A model generated the notes under the pieces. That model worked only from the letters and a program-made list of their open reading frames with translations. It ran no database searches and was not told the DNA's origin. Of a stretch of DNA of 64,000 nucleotides, positions 39,135-52,848 are shown one piece after another. Made by a program: the position numbers and the translations under genes. The stretch is from Litomosoides sigmodontis (taxonomy: Eukaryota; Nematoda; Chromadorea; Rhabditida; Onchocercidae), in assembly GCA_963070105.1 (NCBI GenBank), contig OY718806.1, forward strand, positions 4,919,865 through 4,983,864. The letters are read 5' to 3'. The number at the start of each line of letters is the position of its first letter. Positions within the stretch are counted from its first letter, which is position 1.

Positions 39135-42096
39135 TCATACCTGAACACAGATCTTATCACCATCGTCGATATGCAACGTTTGAAGCACTTGACTTGGGAA
39201 ACGCAATTCATCTGGGAATGGGTTAGTACTGTTAATGTGAAACAGCCGCATACGTCTTACAGGAATTTTTGTTAATTTTTCAAGCATATGCATCAGATAA
39301 GAGACTGTTTGCGTTAAACGTATTTTCAGATTTGAACTGTACCTAAAAAACAGAATTTTTCGTTTTTGAGAGATAATTCCAAAAAAGTAAAAAGATCTCT
39401 TCTCGTAGAGAAGCGCTGATTGCAAAAATAATCAAGCAGTAAAATTTTACTCACCCAATTTCCTCGCATACCACAGCAATAATAGCATATTTCTTCGGAG
39501 TCATATCAACTTTACACAACTGCTCCACATGTCCATGTCGCTCAACTAATTTGGCAAATACTTTAGGTTTAGATTCACGAATATCATAGTACCTAAAACA
39601 AGATATATAGTTCTCGCCTCCAAATAACTTCTAAAACATCCAGTTTTTCGGAGCTGATCTCGTAATATTTCATAAAGTGTATCACACTATATTAAAACAT
39701 AAAGTGTTACAAAACACAGCAAACATATAAATTCCTAGCAAAAAAGAAAACAAAAACAAAACGGTCCAAATTCAGAATGTGCTGAATGTCAAAGAAAGCA
39801 GTAAACTTGAAGGAATTTAATAGTACTAACACAAAAAAACGTAACCTTATGAGGAATCTCTCTGATTGTTCCCTTTGCTCAGCGGATATAACGGACCCGT
39901 TTAGAATTTTCAGTTGTGGAATACGTCCAATGACCAAATGAAAATGCTCATCATTTGCATACTCCTCCCACAAAGGAATCGCGATGATCCGCAAATCTTG
40001 CAAAGTATTTATATCCGCTAAACGTTCAATGGAACTCCAATTATCGATCAGACATTTGTTTAAACTCAATCGATGAACACCATTCAAACAGTTAAGATTA
40101 TCAGTCTAAAAAAAATGTGCGTATATCATCACCTAAGAGAAATACGAAAAACAGACTTCTAGTCAAGCCGGCTGAGCTCGATAATTAACTTTTTCCCTTG
40201 TGAGTGGTCGGCGTTTCTTGCTAAAGATCTTTTTAGACATACAACAGATTTTTTGGTTGAAATGTGGATAACAGCATTCTGATATGCAAATGATAAATAA
40301 AACTCAGCAATTCACAGTAATCCACGAAACAAAGCTTGATAGTATGAAAAAGAAAAACTTGTAAACTTACTTTTAATTTACAATATGTAGAACGTATGGG
40401 ATTTTCACACAAAGATAAAGATGCTAAATTTGGAAAGAATCTCCTTAACGAAGTAACTGTTTCCCAGTGCTCAATATCACACTTGCTTACATGCAAAGAC
40501 TCCAGTGATTCTGACACGATTTCGTCACTGACATCAATACGATTTTCCAGATTTCTGTAGGAATCTGAGACATTTTATTAAACTTCAAATGTAAATGCAT
40601 GACAACCAAGAAAGAATGATATAAAAGTAATTGAAAAGTTGAAGTAGAAAGACACCTGTTTTCCGATAGATGTAATTCTTTCAATTTCGGCATTTTGTTT
40701 AATAATTTTCTTACTGTTGACATCGGCAAATCCGTTCCATTTAATATAAATAATTCCAAATTCATGGCAAGCGGAAGGCTTGATGCAGTCAGAGATGATT
40801 GAAGTGGATTGTATCCCAAGTTTAATACCTCCAGTCTGGGTAAAGAAAAAATGGCAGTGATTTCTTCCCATGATGAGAACCTGTTCCAAGCCAAATCTAC
40901 CTAAATATGAAGGTGAATACCAAACATTAAAATTCTAAACAGTGGAATGACTGAAAAAGATTCGAAGTTGCAATTTACCTCACGAGCATATCTGCAGATT
41001 GATAGAAATTGGACCTTATCACCGATTCGATCGATGTATTTGTGATTGAGTACAAGCAGCAGAAGAGTGTGTTCACTAGCCAACTTACATGGACTTGTAC
41101 CAGTCTAAATTTCGATGGAATATGAATGAAAACATTGAATTTTCAGACGATGATTTCAGTAACGTGGACAAAAAGTTCGATAACGTTAAACGAACGAATT
41201 ATTAGGCCGGTATATTCAGCAAACCAATTTAACTAAAGTTTTATTTTCTTGTAACCAGCAATTGATGAAGACCAAATAAGAATATATTCATTTTGAAAAA
41301 GTAACCATGGACTTCAGCAGAATGATTGATTCATCAATGTCCACATTACATAAATACTTCTTTTCCAGTTCTTCGATGAGGGACGCCGAACTACACTCTT
41401 CATTCTAGAAATGAAATGAATCATAGAGAACGATAATACACTCAAGTAGCTCACTGCATCTTCGGATAAATATTACAGAGGACAACCGATTCGAAATTGA
41501 GAAAGACAGAGAAAAGTTTCTGCGCGACGTCACAGTGATCACAGAACCGTACCATCTTCCAGTGAAACCTGACTCCTGGCAGTTGTGAGGCGGTTGCGTT
41601 AACGTCATTTGTAGATGCTCATAAAGTTGATCGTAAGGCTATTCTACTTTACTCATCCGTTGATTAAACTGTCGGAGACACAAATGAAGTGAGTCAAAAA
41701 ATTATCTCTTCATTAAATCTCTCGCAAATTACTACTGAAAACGAAATAACGACTGCCCCTTCCCCTTTGAAATTAATGGAAATAGTGAGCAATTACTGTA
41801 AATGATGTGTCGAGATAACGCGTACTGGGAATTTCATACAAATTCCTGAAATGAAAGGCGCGTCTGTTTTATAATTCGCCAATCTCACTAATCGATCTCC
41901 TGAGATCACGATATTTAGTCCTTCTCACTGTTAGATTACGTATTATAAAGCGGAGTCAGCAACATGCAACCTCGTCAGAGCTTCCCGCACTGTCTTCATT
42001 GGGATTACTGCCAGCGACATAGGCACCATCATCAGAATCTTTACCACCCTTCGCCTGCATCCCATCAGCGTATTTATCAAATTCTTCTTCGAACAT
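39135..42096 (-). CDS. coel-1: Tubulin-specific chaperone cofactor E-like protein (TBCEL)
   Basis: Cofactor E-like proteins act on tubulin heterodimers and influence microtubule stability. Exons in coding order: 41971-42096, 41306-41404, 40979-41104, 40656-40900, 40371-40554, 39846-40105, 39455-39592, 39135-39342; joined 461 aa. Leucine-rich repeats include VDLAWNRFSSWEEI, RLEVLNLGYNPLQ and LKELHLSENR. Then come RIPQLKILNGSVIS and SERFLIRYYDI, close to TBCEL, and a C-terminal ubiquitin-like domain ending DDGDKICVQV. The CAP-Gly domain of true cofactor E is absent, which separates TBCEL from TBCE. The stop follows a GTATGA that could also be read as a donor. The first exon is chosen because a TTTCAG acceptor lies 18 nt before its ATG and its phase-0 donor fits exon 2. 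It encodes an acidic tail not known from the human protein. Confidence 0.9.
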
Positions 42097-42114
42097 TTCC
42101 GACCAAACTTAGAT

Positions 42115-42116
42115 CT
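42115..42116 (-). other. Likely trans-splice acceptor of TBCEL
   Basis: On the minus strand TTTGTTTCAG ends here, 18 nt before the proposed start at 42096. No coding frame is needed upstream. Confidence 0.5.
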
Positions 42117-42518
42117 GAAACAAACGAATTAGTGCCACGCAAGATGTACACGTTCTTATGGAACGATTTCAGCCACCCTTCTCATCTATCGCCACCATCC
42201 CCAATAACCTACCTGGTGTCCCCTGACATCTACGATATAGTTGGGTAGAGCGAGAATGAAGGATCAGGTAGAGATAGTTACGTCCCAAACAAATCAATCA
42301 GATACAGTGAGGAAGACAATGAGAGAGCGGATATGATGAGGACAGGACTGCACTGGGGGACAAAGGCGATGACGAAGCAGTTAGTGCCGTCATTCGCTTT
42401 TGTAGGAAGTGCAAGTGACACACCTGAGTGGGTGTGCCTGTAGTCTGCTGGACTTCAGTTGGTCCAGCGAGCTTGTGCTGTCTTCCTTCTATGAGCGGTG
42501 CTGTGGAAGTGGAGAACT

Positions 42519-42600
42519 GAAATAGCAGTAGCAGTAGCAGTAGCAGTAGCAGTAGTAGTAGTAGTAGTAGTAGTTAGTAGTAGTAGTAGCAGTAGTAGCA
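42519..42600 (+). repeat. AGCAGT/AGT triplet repeat
   Basis: Six-base AGCAGT units change to AGT units with a few interruptions. The polyalanine, polyvaline and polyserine runs in overlapping frames are repeat artefacts. Confidence 0.92.
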
Positions 42601-45200
42601 TTTGTGAAGCTATTTACGGCAGCTACCTATCCCAACACACCACCTGCATTCTTTCACAGCTTACTGCAACGACACCTACTTTTCCTTTCCGCAAATGTGA
42701 ACTAAAAAGGTCGACATACTATTTGCCTTCACATCGTAGTCTTTCGCATCGCCTTTGCTCTACTCAGGATTATTTCTAAATTTAAACTCCCTTACAGCAT
42801 TTATAACAAATTCCGAGCGAATGATCAAACTTTCGTCACCATTGTTATTTATCGATTGCTTCCATTTATTCCTTAGTAACCATATAAGCAGTAATGTTGT
42901 TTCATCTAAGAGCACCTTGCAGTTCTGCATGTTTTTGCAAGACATTTGTAAGGAGCAAGTAACTTACTACACTGATAGGTGAATGGTTGCCTTCACCTTC
43001 TGCTCGACACTACCAGGTGTGACTCACATACTCATAAGTTTAGGATGACTTCTGTATTTCAGCACAAGCAAAGAATCTATCGAACTTCCGTCCGTATTTG
43101 TCACTTATTTATAACACATGAGAACGAGCAGAAATAAAGCAGATACCTAGCATATGCTAATTCGCTTTTGAATTATTAAGTTCAGGAAAATCAGCTCGAC
43201 GATTATTGCTATCGACACTATGCGGTTATTTTTAATTGAGGTGATGCTGAACACATGGCTTATAAAATAACTTCACAGCGCCATCACATCTATGTCGTTT
43301 CGGCAATTCACTTTATTCGCTGGACTTCATCAATACTTCTACTGCATTGATATACAAAAAATAGACTTCTCACTACAGCATTTAAATATATAAGGATAGC
43401 CGCTGTTGATTGATAGTCAACTGAACCTCGGCCATCAGGTATTAATCATTCACACCAAGCAAACTGTGCATTTGCTGCTTCCACACATTTCTTCAATTGG
43501 TTGTCACTTAATTGCAGAACTTCAAATATATCTGAAGGGAAGCGTAAGCGCCATAAGGGACGGAAAATAAAACTTAAGTATTATAGTTACTTCCAAATTG
43601 GTAACGAAATAAAAGAAAAGCACTGACATCTACATCAAGAATAGATAAAATGTTCAAAAACAATGATTGATACACGTGGCTGAAAAAAAGCAGTTAACAG
43701 ATGGTTGGTCATTAAATTTATGGATCTGCTCATCATCTTTCTGCAAACTGTTCCCACTTTAATACATTTCATCTCCCGAAGAAAACATCTTAAAAGCAGT
43801 GAATGCTGTGGTTGCGGAAATTTTAGTCTCCCTTGGAATGAAAAATTGAACGCAAAAGCCGTACGTAGCCCATAGGGATGTCAGTTTGAATTTCTTTTCT
43901 TTCAAATTTCTGTAAAGCAACTAACTGCCTGCGAATAATAACTACGACTGGGTTACCTACGAAACTGGTTTGTTATATTTTTAATAGATTTACAGAACAG
44001 CAATGGTCGATGTGAGGAAGAAATTCGCATTTTTATTTGAATTTAACCTCTATATGTTCGTTGTTTCTGACTAAGACCCACAGTTGTTAGCTGTGTGGGC
44101 TGAGAAAAGGAAATACGTCGAGATCGAGCGACTGGATCTTGGAGTTAAGGAAGCACGAACTGAATTCGCTGCTTACAAATCATTGCAAAAAGTTCGTCGC
44201 ACATACTGGCACGTTTTTTAAAAAGGATGCTAAATTAGCAGCACTAACTGCTGTGTGAATTCCCAAGTTGTAATTCGGCAAACAGGGAGGTAATTTACGA
44301 TATACCTACTACTCATTGAATCCACTCTAATTCAGAGGGATCTGTTGTTCAGAGCGATTCATTATTATCGACTAATAAGTGGGTACTTTAAGTTACGTGT
44401 TATAGGTAAAGTGCAAATTTGAAAATTCGATCAGCGACACAACAGCAGAAGATGACTTAAAACACTACTGTACCTCCACCAGCACTCTGTCTCCATTTTT
44501 TAAAGCTCCAAACATCTTTCTGCCCGAGCCTGCCTCTACTGAGAGCGGAAAACAACACCCTAAGATCATCTGTGTACTTGCTATACAAAGCATAAGAAAC
44601 AAACAAGTTTGAATACTTATCTAGTAATTTCGTTGCAAATTGGAGAACAAATGATCTGGCAAGACAGGAGATCAACCTAAATTTACAGCTTTAACCCATT
44701 ATTTAAACTAGTTAAAGCTACCGGTGAAATAGTACTAACCCTCTCAATGACAGAAGAGCAACAGCATAAAACCCGAATGAGACTGGAAAAATAAAGGAAA
44801 GAGCAGCCGTATCGTCCTTCCATCCAGTCTTTTCCTAGTTTCTCCTTCTCTCCTCCTCCACTTGCGCCAATCTGCAAGACGTGTAATCCCCCAGTGTCCA
44901 TGAAATTTCTATCTTCCTCTTTACCCCTGTCATTTGCAAGCATGCTTGCTACCCACAAGTGCAATTCAAATTACTGCATTTTGATTTCCAATAAATCGGA
45001 ATATACGAGAGACTAGTGCACCCGCTTTCCACCCATCACACTCCGTACGCTACATTCACTAACCTTAGGCTTATGAACTATATTTGTGTCTAACAACGCA
45101 TCGCGAAACCGAATAATGAAACAGATGCGCTGTCTGCACAGCACAGCGCTCTACGCTTCCTTTCCTGAGCCACTCGCACTTTTTACCTGAGCTATTGCCG

Positions 45201-45237
45201 TGCAGCTCGATATGCACACGACACATATCGAGCTGCA
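45201..45237. repeat. Perfect 14-bp inverted repeat, 9-nt loop
   Basis: TGCAGCTCGATATG (45201-45214) and its exact complement (45224-45237) flank CACACGACA. It lies about 850 bp upstream of the kinase start. It may be a cruciform-prone site, a binding site for a dimeric factor or chance. Confidence 0.8.
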
Positions 45238-46079
45238 TTCAGGTTGCACTTATGTCGCTAACGGTGGGTTGCAGCTCACTCCAACTAGTTCTCCTTATCA
45301 TATCAAAGTATGAAAAAGAAGGAAAACTTAACTTTTTTATCTAATTTTAATGGCCGGGTAAGCAAGAGAATTATTGAAAATCCTTCGGAATAACACTACT
45401 TAATCTATGATTTCTAATTTTCGAACAAAGGAAACCATTTTTTTTGGAGAGCGACCGTGTAATTCATCTCTGACGCTGAGCGTTATTGCACATTCAAATA
45501 TCCGTCTGGAAACATCTTCCACCGCATTTCACGTTTCGCTTTCGTGGGTGCTAAAGGGCACCTTTATAACCCACACATACAATCCGGAAAACATTGCGGT
45601 TATTTTGCAGGAAAAAACGATTTTTGTGTTTCACAACGAAGCAACTGCTGTGACACACATGCTTCGTCATCGTCGTAAACAAAAACACTAATCGTACTAA
45701 TTCTTTAACGCTGTCATTTGTAGAGAGGCTTGAGGCAGTGGGAGGGCAAGGTTGGGTACACGGACAGAGATCAAAGTGGGAAGTTTGTGGTGATGATGTC
45801 ACTACGTGTACAAGGAGGAAAAAATAAAAAAAAAGGATAACCTAGGTATGAGTAGAGGCGTTGTGATGTAGACGATTTGTGAGAGGGATGTAAATAGCGT
45901 CGACTCTTCATGTTTAATTCATTTTCTGTTTCTGCCTATGATGTTTCTCTTGATGTTCCCTCGTGGTGTTAGTTGTAGGATTCTTTCAGTTTGTGGATCC
46001 GTTCGCTGCCTGCTGTTAATCACTTCGTTTCGCTTAAAATTTTAAGCTGAACGGGTGTTTCAGTTATTAATTTTATTTC

Positions 46080-46081
46080 AG
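46080..46081 (+). other. Likely trans-splice acceptor of the ULK3-type kinase
   Basis: TTTTATTTCAG ends seven bases before the start codon at 46089, a strong nematode acceptor directly ahead of an initiator ATG. Confidence 0.6.
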
Positions 46082-46088
46082 TTAAATT

Positions 46089-48812
46089 ATGCCAAATGGT
46101 AGTAATCGAACGTACAACATCCCAACTATTATTGCAGGATGTAGCGTTTGTGAGAGGTAATGAATTTCGTATTTCTTTGGTCATGTATTTTCGTGATGTA
46201 TCTTTTATCTAACTTTCGTTCCCAAAACGTATGCCATCGATTTTTGTTTTTTATTTAGCTTTTCCTGCAACGTTCTGAATTCATTGCAGAATTGGAAGTG
46301 GCACATTTTCTACTGTTTTCAAAGCTTTATCTGCATCTCCCAATAACAGTGGTGTTCGTACAACTGTGGCAATTAAAGTTATGAGCATGCAAGCTGCGAA
46401 TGCTTCAAAACTCAGCTCAGATTGCGTTGTTTCAGAAATAAGGATCTTAAAAAATTTAAAACACAGGCATTTCTTGATATTTTGGTCCGGGTTAAGAAGA
46501 CTGATTCAAAAAGATAAGAGATAATAGTATCTCCCCATTTCTATTGAAGACGAGTGAACCAGTGATATTACAAGGCGGAAAAAAGTTTAAAAACTTTATG
46601 ATTTCCAGATATGTCTATAAACAAATACTATTCCAGAAGCATTGTTCACTTATATGATTTTCAATGGGATCGAAACAATGTATATCTTATTATGGAATAT
46701 TGTGGCGGTGGTGATTTGGGTTCACTCATTAAACATTACGGCTCGTTGCCTGAAACTGTTACACGTCGTTTTTTTCGTCAGTTAGCCTCAGCAATCCAGT
46801 ATATGCGAGCAATGAATGTGGCACACATGGATTTAAAACCACAAAATATTTTACTTACTAACCGACATAAACCTTCTATCAAGGTTGTTTGAATCGAAAT
46901 AAATACCACAGATTCACTGTTTTAAAGTATTACTTGAATTCTCCCATAAAAGAAGTCGTTGCAGGTGTCGGACTTCGGCCTTTCTCAGTACCTGAAGAAG
47001 AATGAACAGGCATCATCATTCCGCGGCTCTCCTCTTTACATGGCACCTGAAATATTTTGTGGGGAACCATATGATGGTCGTGTCGACTTATGGTTAAGTT
47101 TTTTCCTTTCTTCTGTCTACCTATTCGAAATATGCTGTATTAAAAAAATGTAATCTGGAAGTTTTAAACTCATTCACTGTAGGTCATGCGGTGTTATTCT
47201 CTATGAATGCTTATATGGTATGCCACCATTTTCTGCTAAGACATATGGTGAACTGGTAAAACAAATCTTATCGCAACAGTCTATAAGTTTTCCGGTGAAT
47301 GTGCGTCTTTCGTGTGTTTGTCTTGACCTTCTGCAAGGTTGCGTTTTTATGTAACATCTATAATCCACGAATTTTAAGTACTTTTCTGAGTATCTTGTAT
47401 ACAAAAAAATCTTAATTACAGCTCTCCTTGTTCGTAATCCCTATGATCGTATTACATTTGAACGGTTTTTTACGCATCCGTTTGTGGATCTCATAAAATT
47501 ACCTTTCTCTGCTGAGTTGGATAAAGCTGACAGTTATATTAGGAAGTCACAGCAAGCTGAGTCTCAAGATGTATGTTTTTCATATACTACTGAAATTTAA
47601 TTGCTGAAAATTTTTTGTAAGCTCGATATCCCTTCCGAATAGGAGTGCATGTTGAGCACAATATAGTTTGGGGAGTCATATTTAATTTACTATGCCTTAG
47701 TATGAGTGACAGGATAGTGGAAAATTATTTTGTAATCATGAAGAAAAGTGTGCATAAGTTTGCTAGAAAAGTTGATATCAAAAAATGGATTCAGGTAGGA
47801 GAAACCTGTGCGTCAGTTATATTGTGCTTTAAATCATTTTTTACAGAATCTAGCTGAAGCGACAAAATTATTATCAAGTGCGATGCAAATCTACATCAAC
47901 TGTTTGGAATTATTCGATGAAGGTAAAGAGAAAGAAAAATTTCGCGAGAAAATTAAAGCGTATTTGAAGCATGCTGAAAATATGAAGGAACATCTACGAC
48001 CTGTTATTCACGAACTCCCTCTGTCGCAATCATTGGGTGAGACTGAGTGGAATGATTGGCCTCAGGTGTGTTTTCGCTTGAAAATGGGTTAGAATTGCAT
48101 CATATGATCTGCTCACATTGGACCTGCGAAATTGTTTTAAATACTTCTTTAAATTAGGTCTAGTACGATTTTGGGCAGTTTCAAGCCATTCTTCCAGAAA
48201 TATCTGTTCATTTTCAGGTGCGTGCTGCATACCTAGTAGCGCACACAGCACATGATTTGCAACGTCACGAACAGTGGAATGAGGCACTGGAAAAGTATAC
48301 ACTGGCAATTGAAAGTGTAATGCATGTTTTGAGGAATGAAAATCGTGGTACAGAGCGTGCAATCAAATTGCAACGTAAAGTTTCGAGATGGTTATCTGAA
48401 GCGGAACGAATAAAAGTATGTTTCATTTTTGCATCTCGCGTCTTTTAGTTTTATAATTAACATCGCTGATTTGGTGGAATTAATAATATAATTTCTTATT
48501 AGATGGACTTTTGTCATTTTAAGGATTTCTTTTTTCCTTGAATTTTGTTACAATTATTGAGCTTGATCATGTATAAAAGTTGTGTGAGCAAACAGTCAAG
48601 TCATATCCGTACTTAATTTTTGGAATGTGTTTTAATCAATGAGAATGCGGCGAACATTACAATTAAAGTTTTGATTCTTATTCTGAAAATCTTTTCATCA
48701 GAACTATATGCAAATTATGGATGACGATTGCGAAACTTCGATGAACGATGCTGATGAAGCTGAGAAGCAGCTAAATCAAATTACCGGAAATAAGCAGTGC
48801 ATAGTCTCATGA
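46089..48812 (+). CDS. ULK3: ULK3-type serine/threonine kinase with tandem MIT domains
   Basis: Unc-51-like kinase; ULK3 acts in autophagy-related, Hedgehog and ESCRT/abscission signalling in other animals. Exons 46089-46156, 46290-46466, 46637-46883, 46965-47092, 47183-47337, 47422-47570, 47847-48065, 48218-48415, 48702-48812 join to 483 aa (human about 472). Glycine loop IGSGTFSTVFKA (24-35), catalytic lysine in VAIK (52), catalytic loop HMDLKPQN (145-152; HMD instead of HRD, as in ULK3 where it is HLD), SDFG (166-169), GSPLYMAPE. DFQWD and YLIMEYCGGGDL match ULK3 rather than ULK1/2. Two helical MIT domains follow (about 292-370 and 382-447), for binding ESCRT-III tails. Intron 2 starts with GC (CACAG|GCATTT at 46467). 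The short acidic C-terminus is not conserved. Confidence 0.95.
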
Positions 48813-51800
48813 AGTGTAGGTCAATGATAATTTCTAAGTGTACTTATGCTATGTGATCATTTAAAGATTTGTAAATATTAAAATTAAATGCATTTGATTT
48901 CTCTCATTTCCTACTTATTGCTGCATGTACACTACTAAGACTACTCTGAATCGTTTCGGAATAGTTGTTAATCAGGTTAGAAAAATAAAATCGATTTTTA
49001 GTTCAAATAAGCTTCGTAGTCCGGTAAAGATTCTTTTTTGGTCTATTATCTTTAAATATATGGTACTATTGTGTTGTTGAGCAAGTTAAGAAAATCCGAG
49101 TAATTTTTTTGTATTGTGTGATCTTAAAAAGTCTTAAATATTAGTGATTACCTGTTGGCTGTGATTGTGCATATTTTTTTTCGTCTTCTAACGGTCTTTA
49201 GATTTTTCACTCGTTTAATCATATTCTTTCATATAGAGTGATCAAAAATTCTACCTCTGCAATGGTATTATCAATAGAGGATGTTGATCTCATCTTAAAG
49301 TTGAGGGAACAATTATTTTCAAGTTAAACCTAAACTTGTTATTCAGTGGTGTGTTGCTTGCTGCATTCAATTCTTATTAATGATGAATTAGTTATTCTTA
49401 TTGAAATTTTGGGATTTTTGTAGTGAGACACTGACAGTTCGAAAAAAGATGTCAAATGTCAGTTTATCTACTTATACGCAAGCATATTTATTTTGTTTAA
49501 TAACTAATGTGAAAACAAATCGTGAAGAATGGTTTTTTTCGAACCATTTTGCTAGTTGCTGTCCGCATATCGAAAGGAATAAAAATTCCATGCCAGTGCT
49601 TCTATGAATTAACTATTGGCTATTTAAGAAACGATTTCATACTTCTGCTTCAACTTAGATTTACAAGTGAAAAAAATTTTTTTTGCAAAATTCTGATTTA
49701 CAAATGAGAACATAAGCCCGGTTTTCGTAATCTAATTAATATATTGTATGGAAGCTTTTATGCATGAAAGGGATATCCTGTCGATTTGCTGGTTAAATTC
49801 TATTTCAAGAGTGCACATGAAGGTCATTAAAAGGAGCTGTGAAATTATGTCGGTGACGCAGTGCTACAAGTTTTTTAATGTGATGCTTTGCTTGTGTTTT
49901 TACGGAAGTGGAAAATCTCCACGAATTCATTTCTTCGAGAATGTTACCTAAAGAAGCATTTGTTGCTCAATGGCATGTACAAGGTTATGGGATTTGATGG
50001 TATTGTGTGTTGTGCACTTTGAGGCTAGCTTGAATTTCTAAACTAGAGAGCAGTGGTACTTGAACGATTAGCACATGGTCTCTTTAAGCAACAAGTCTTC
50101 CATTGTGGTCGCATAGCAACATTATTGAAATATGGCGAAGAATTATATGTCTCGTTAATCTTTTGCATATTGACTGACAAGCATTTCATTGCACTTATTA
50201 ACCGTTCGGATCCGTCTCTCTGAATTTCGTGAATGACACGTTATGTCCAATGTTCTGAAACTACCATACCGTTAATCGCAATATGAAGGAAAAGTAGTAA
50301 ACTTTCACTGCGAAAGCCGGGCAATTTTGATCACAGTTCAAAAACAGTTCCAAATTGGTGATTTTCACGGAAAGTTATTGTTTTTGTGAAGAACAACAGC
50401 TGTTTTGGGTGTAAGTCGAAATAGTGCTGCGGCTGTAGTTCCTTTGATGCTTTTAAACGATATGCACTGAAAGATGTTTCGTCAATTAGCAAAGCTAAAT
50501 AATGCGATTTGGGACGGTGTTGTAGATAGAGGAGTATACGTACGGCTTTATTAATTAGTTGATGGCTCCATTAATTTGATTCAAGTGGGAGTCTCTCGAG
50601 CCCCTTCTGTGTTACGTTCTAAATTTGAAGGCTCATTTTGTATTTTCAGATCGACCGATGTGTATGGCTGAAACACTTAATAATGAAGAATTGTTCCACA
50701 TATGTCTTCCTATTCTAATGACTGAAATCTTGAATGCAGTTTCGATTTCTGCAGCGTAATTCGTTTCAAGAAATCTCAGTATAACACATAATAACTACCC
50801 GACGTTTGTTGATGTAAAGACTCTTTGACACTAGAAAGTGACTATTCCATGATGCCGTGATGGCTCAAACCTCTCGTGAAAGTTGCAGTAAGATTCATAA
50901 GATGATCATTCATACTGTTTGCTTCAACATTGACTTCAAATCTTTTTTATTGTTAAAGATGAGCAAGGGATTTGGCGTGTGTTTGGTAACTTTATTTTTA
51001 CTGGTCATGCCAATGATGAAATCAAAAGACCCGGTCACTGCTCACTTTTCATTTGTTTAGTATCTGAAATAAATTTATTAATCAGTGATCTCTTCGGGGA
51101 AAAAAATTTAGAGACGAACATATGGTATTCAAAGAAAAACTGCTTGCAAGCAGATAAAGCAAATATCAAAAGAAGAGTGGTAGAGTTGAGCTCTTCGAGC
51201 TGCAACGTGTCAAGAAGCCCATAGTTATTTTGGTAAATAGCAAGAGCAAAGGACAGTACAAAATAGTTGGAGCTGACATGCTAATCAGAAGCCGTATGGC
51301 AAGGGGGACTTTGCTGTAATCTGCCGCTAAAAGTTACACTCAAATCCTGGAGGAAGGGAGTGCAGTTGATAAGCCGGATTTCACCGCTGTTTAATGGTAT
51401 TAAGCAAGCAGGCAGATATCAGCGAAGAACACCTTGTTGTCAAGCGGTTCCTGGCCAGAATGGTGTGGAACTTCCATTAATGATTTCAGTTGCTTCCCAT
51501 TAAAGATATCAGGTCCACTTTTTCACGACTTTATCACCACTGCAATGATTGATTAAAAAGCGGTAGAAGCTAGACAGATTATTTATAAGTCCAGGAAGTT
51601 TAGTAAACTCTTAAAAGGCATATCCTTCGTCAAAAACCAATTAATTACTTGCAGTTAGTTTGATGAATGGAGTTATTGTCGTTTATCGATTGGGTGATAG
51701 AACTATAGAGATGATTGAAGTACTATTAATTTAAAAGCAATTGAATTATAAGCTGTCACAGAAGAAAGGTAATAATCTTCTGGAAGTAAAAAAAACATCT

Positions 51801-52774
51801 CTACTATTTGACCGTGAGAGAGAGGGAGGGAGAGAGGAAGAGAGGGTCACATACGGGAAGGAATTGATAGCGAAAATTTTGCAACAAATACTGATATGGG
51901 TCTGTATAATCTTGTTGCCGCCTATCTGCTTGTTCTGAATGAAATTTTATTACGGCAACCTTAAAATGTTTCTTCAAATATTACCTCATTTAACTCATTT
52001 TCAAATTGTTATTTATCAGACGTTTTACAACTGTTGCTTTGTATATAAGATTTGGATTTCACCCGTTAATACTAAAATCTAGATGAATAGTTTGTTCATC
52101 CCGAAACAAAGAGTTCTCACAAGAAGTAGCAGGCTTCTTTAAGTTTTCATCATCTTAAAATTCAACTGTGAGTTCCGCGAATTGCTTTAAGAAATTAGAG
52201 AGAATGCATTAACCTAATTTGCACACTTTTTGTGGTCAACGATAACAGCCATTCAGAAGACGATACTGATTTTTCCATCAATGCAACGAATGATTTCATA
52301 GAAATTGGCACCCAAAGCTGAAACAGTGAATGGAACCCAATTCGAGAAACATGTCCCTCAGATTCATTTTACATAACTTTCACAATTCTGCACATCAAGT
52401 TTCAAGTTCAAATTCAAGTATAACTTTGACCTAAAATGATGTGTATTTGAGAATTTTAGGAAAGAAATATGAGGAAGAAATTTTGCCAAGAAAAAGGAAC
52501 ATGCGCCAATTACTTAATTTAAGCAATTTTAAACCAGGCAAACAATTCTTATATTGTGTATAACCTTTGAAATGCCTCTTTCCAAATATTAACCTGATTA
52601 GATCCATAAGTATTTAGATCCGTAAATGACGTATTTCACAATACGTTCGTATAACCAAATTAATATAAAAACTAAATTCAAAGTAAGCACATAAGATGCA
52701 CAACTAAAATTGTTACTCGTTCTCTCACTTGTTTACACAAACATTTAAGCGACTATTATGTAAAGAACACCAGT

Positions 52775-52848
<74 letters not shown>

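Larger units (their letters stand above)
42117..46079. other. 4-kb intergenic region upstream of two divergent genes
   Basis: Between the 5' ends of TBCEL (-) and the ULK3-type kinase (+), so it should contain both promoters. It holds a CAG/TAG triplet repeat (42519-42600) and a perfect inverted repeat (45201-45237). Frames such as 44683-44964 minus and 45407-45691 plus have no recognisable domain or splice pattern. Confidence 0.5.

Noticed and set aside
39135..41404. Identification as tubulin cofactor E (TBCE)
   Set aside because: No CAP-Gly domain could be found upstream, and SERFLIRYYDI, LNGSVIS and the GDKI C-terminus fit TBCEL better.
42498..42779. 93-codon frame with Ala/Val/Ser runs
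   Set aside because: Produced by the CAG/TAG repeat; no splice or motif support.
50979..51224. 81-codon plus frame in the large gap
   Set aside because: No motif, no flanking exon chain, composition like the non-coding background.
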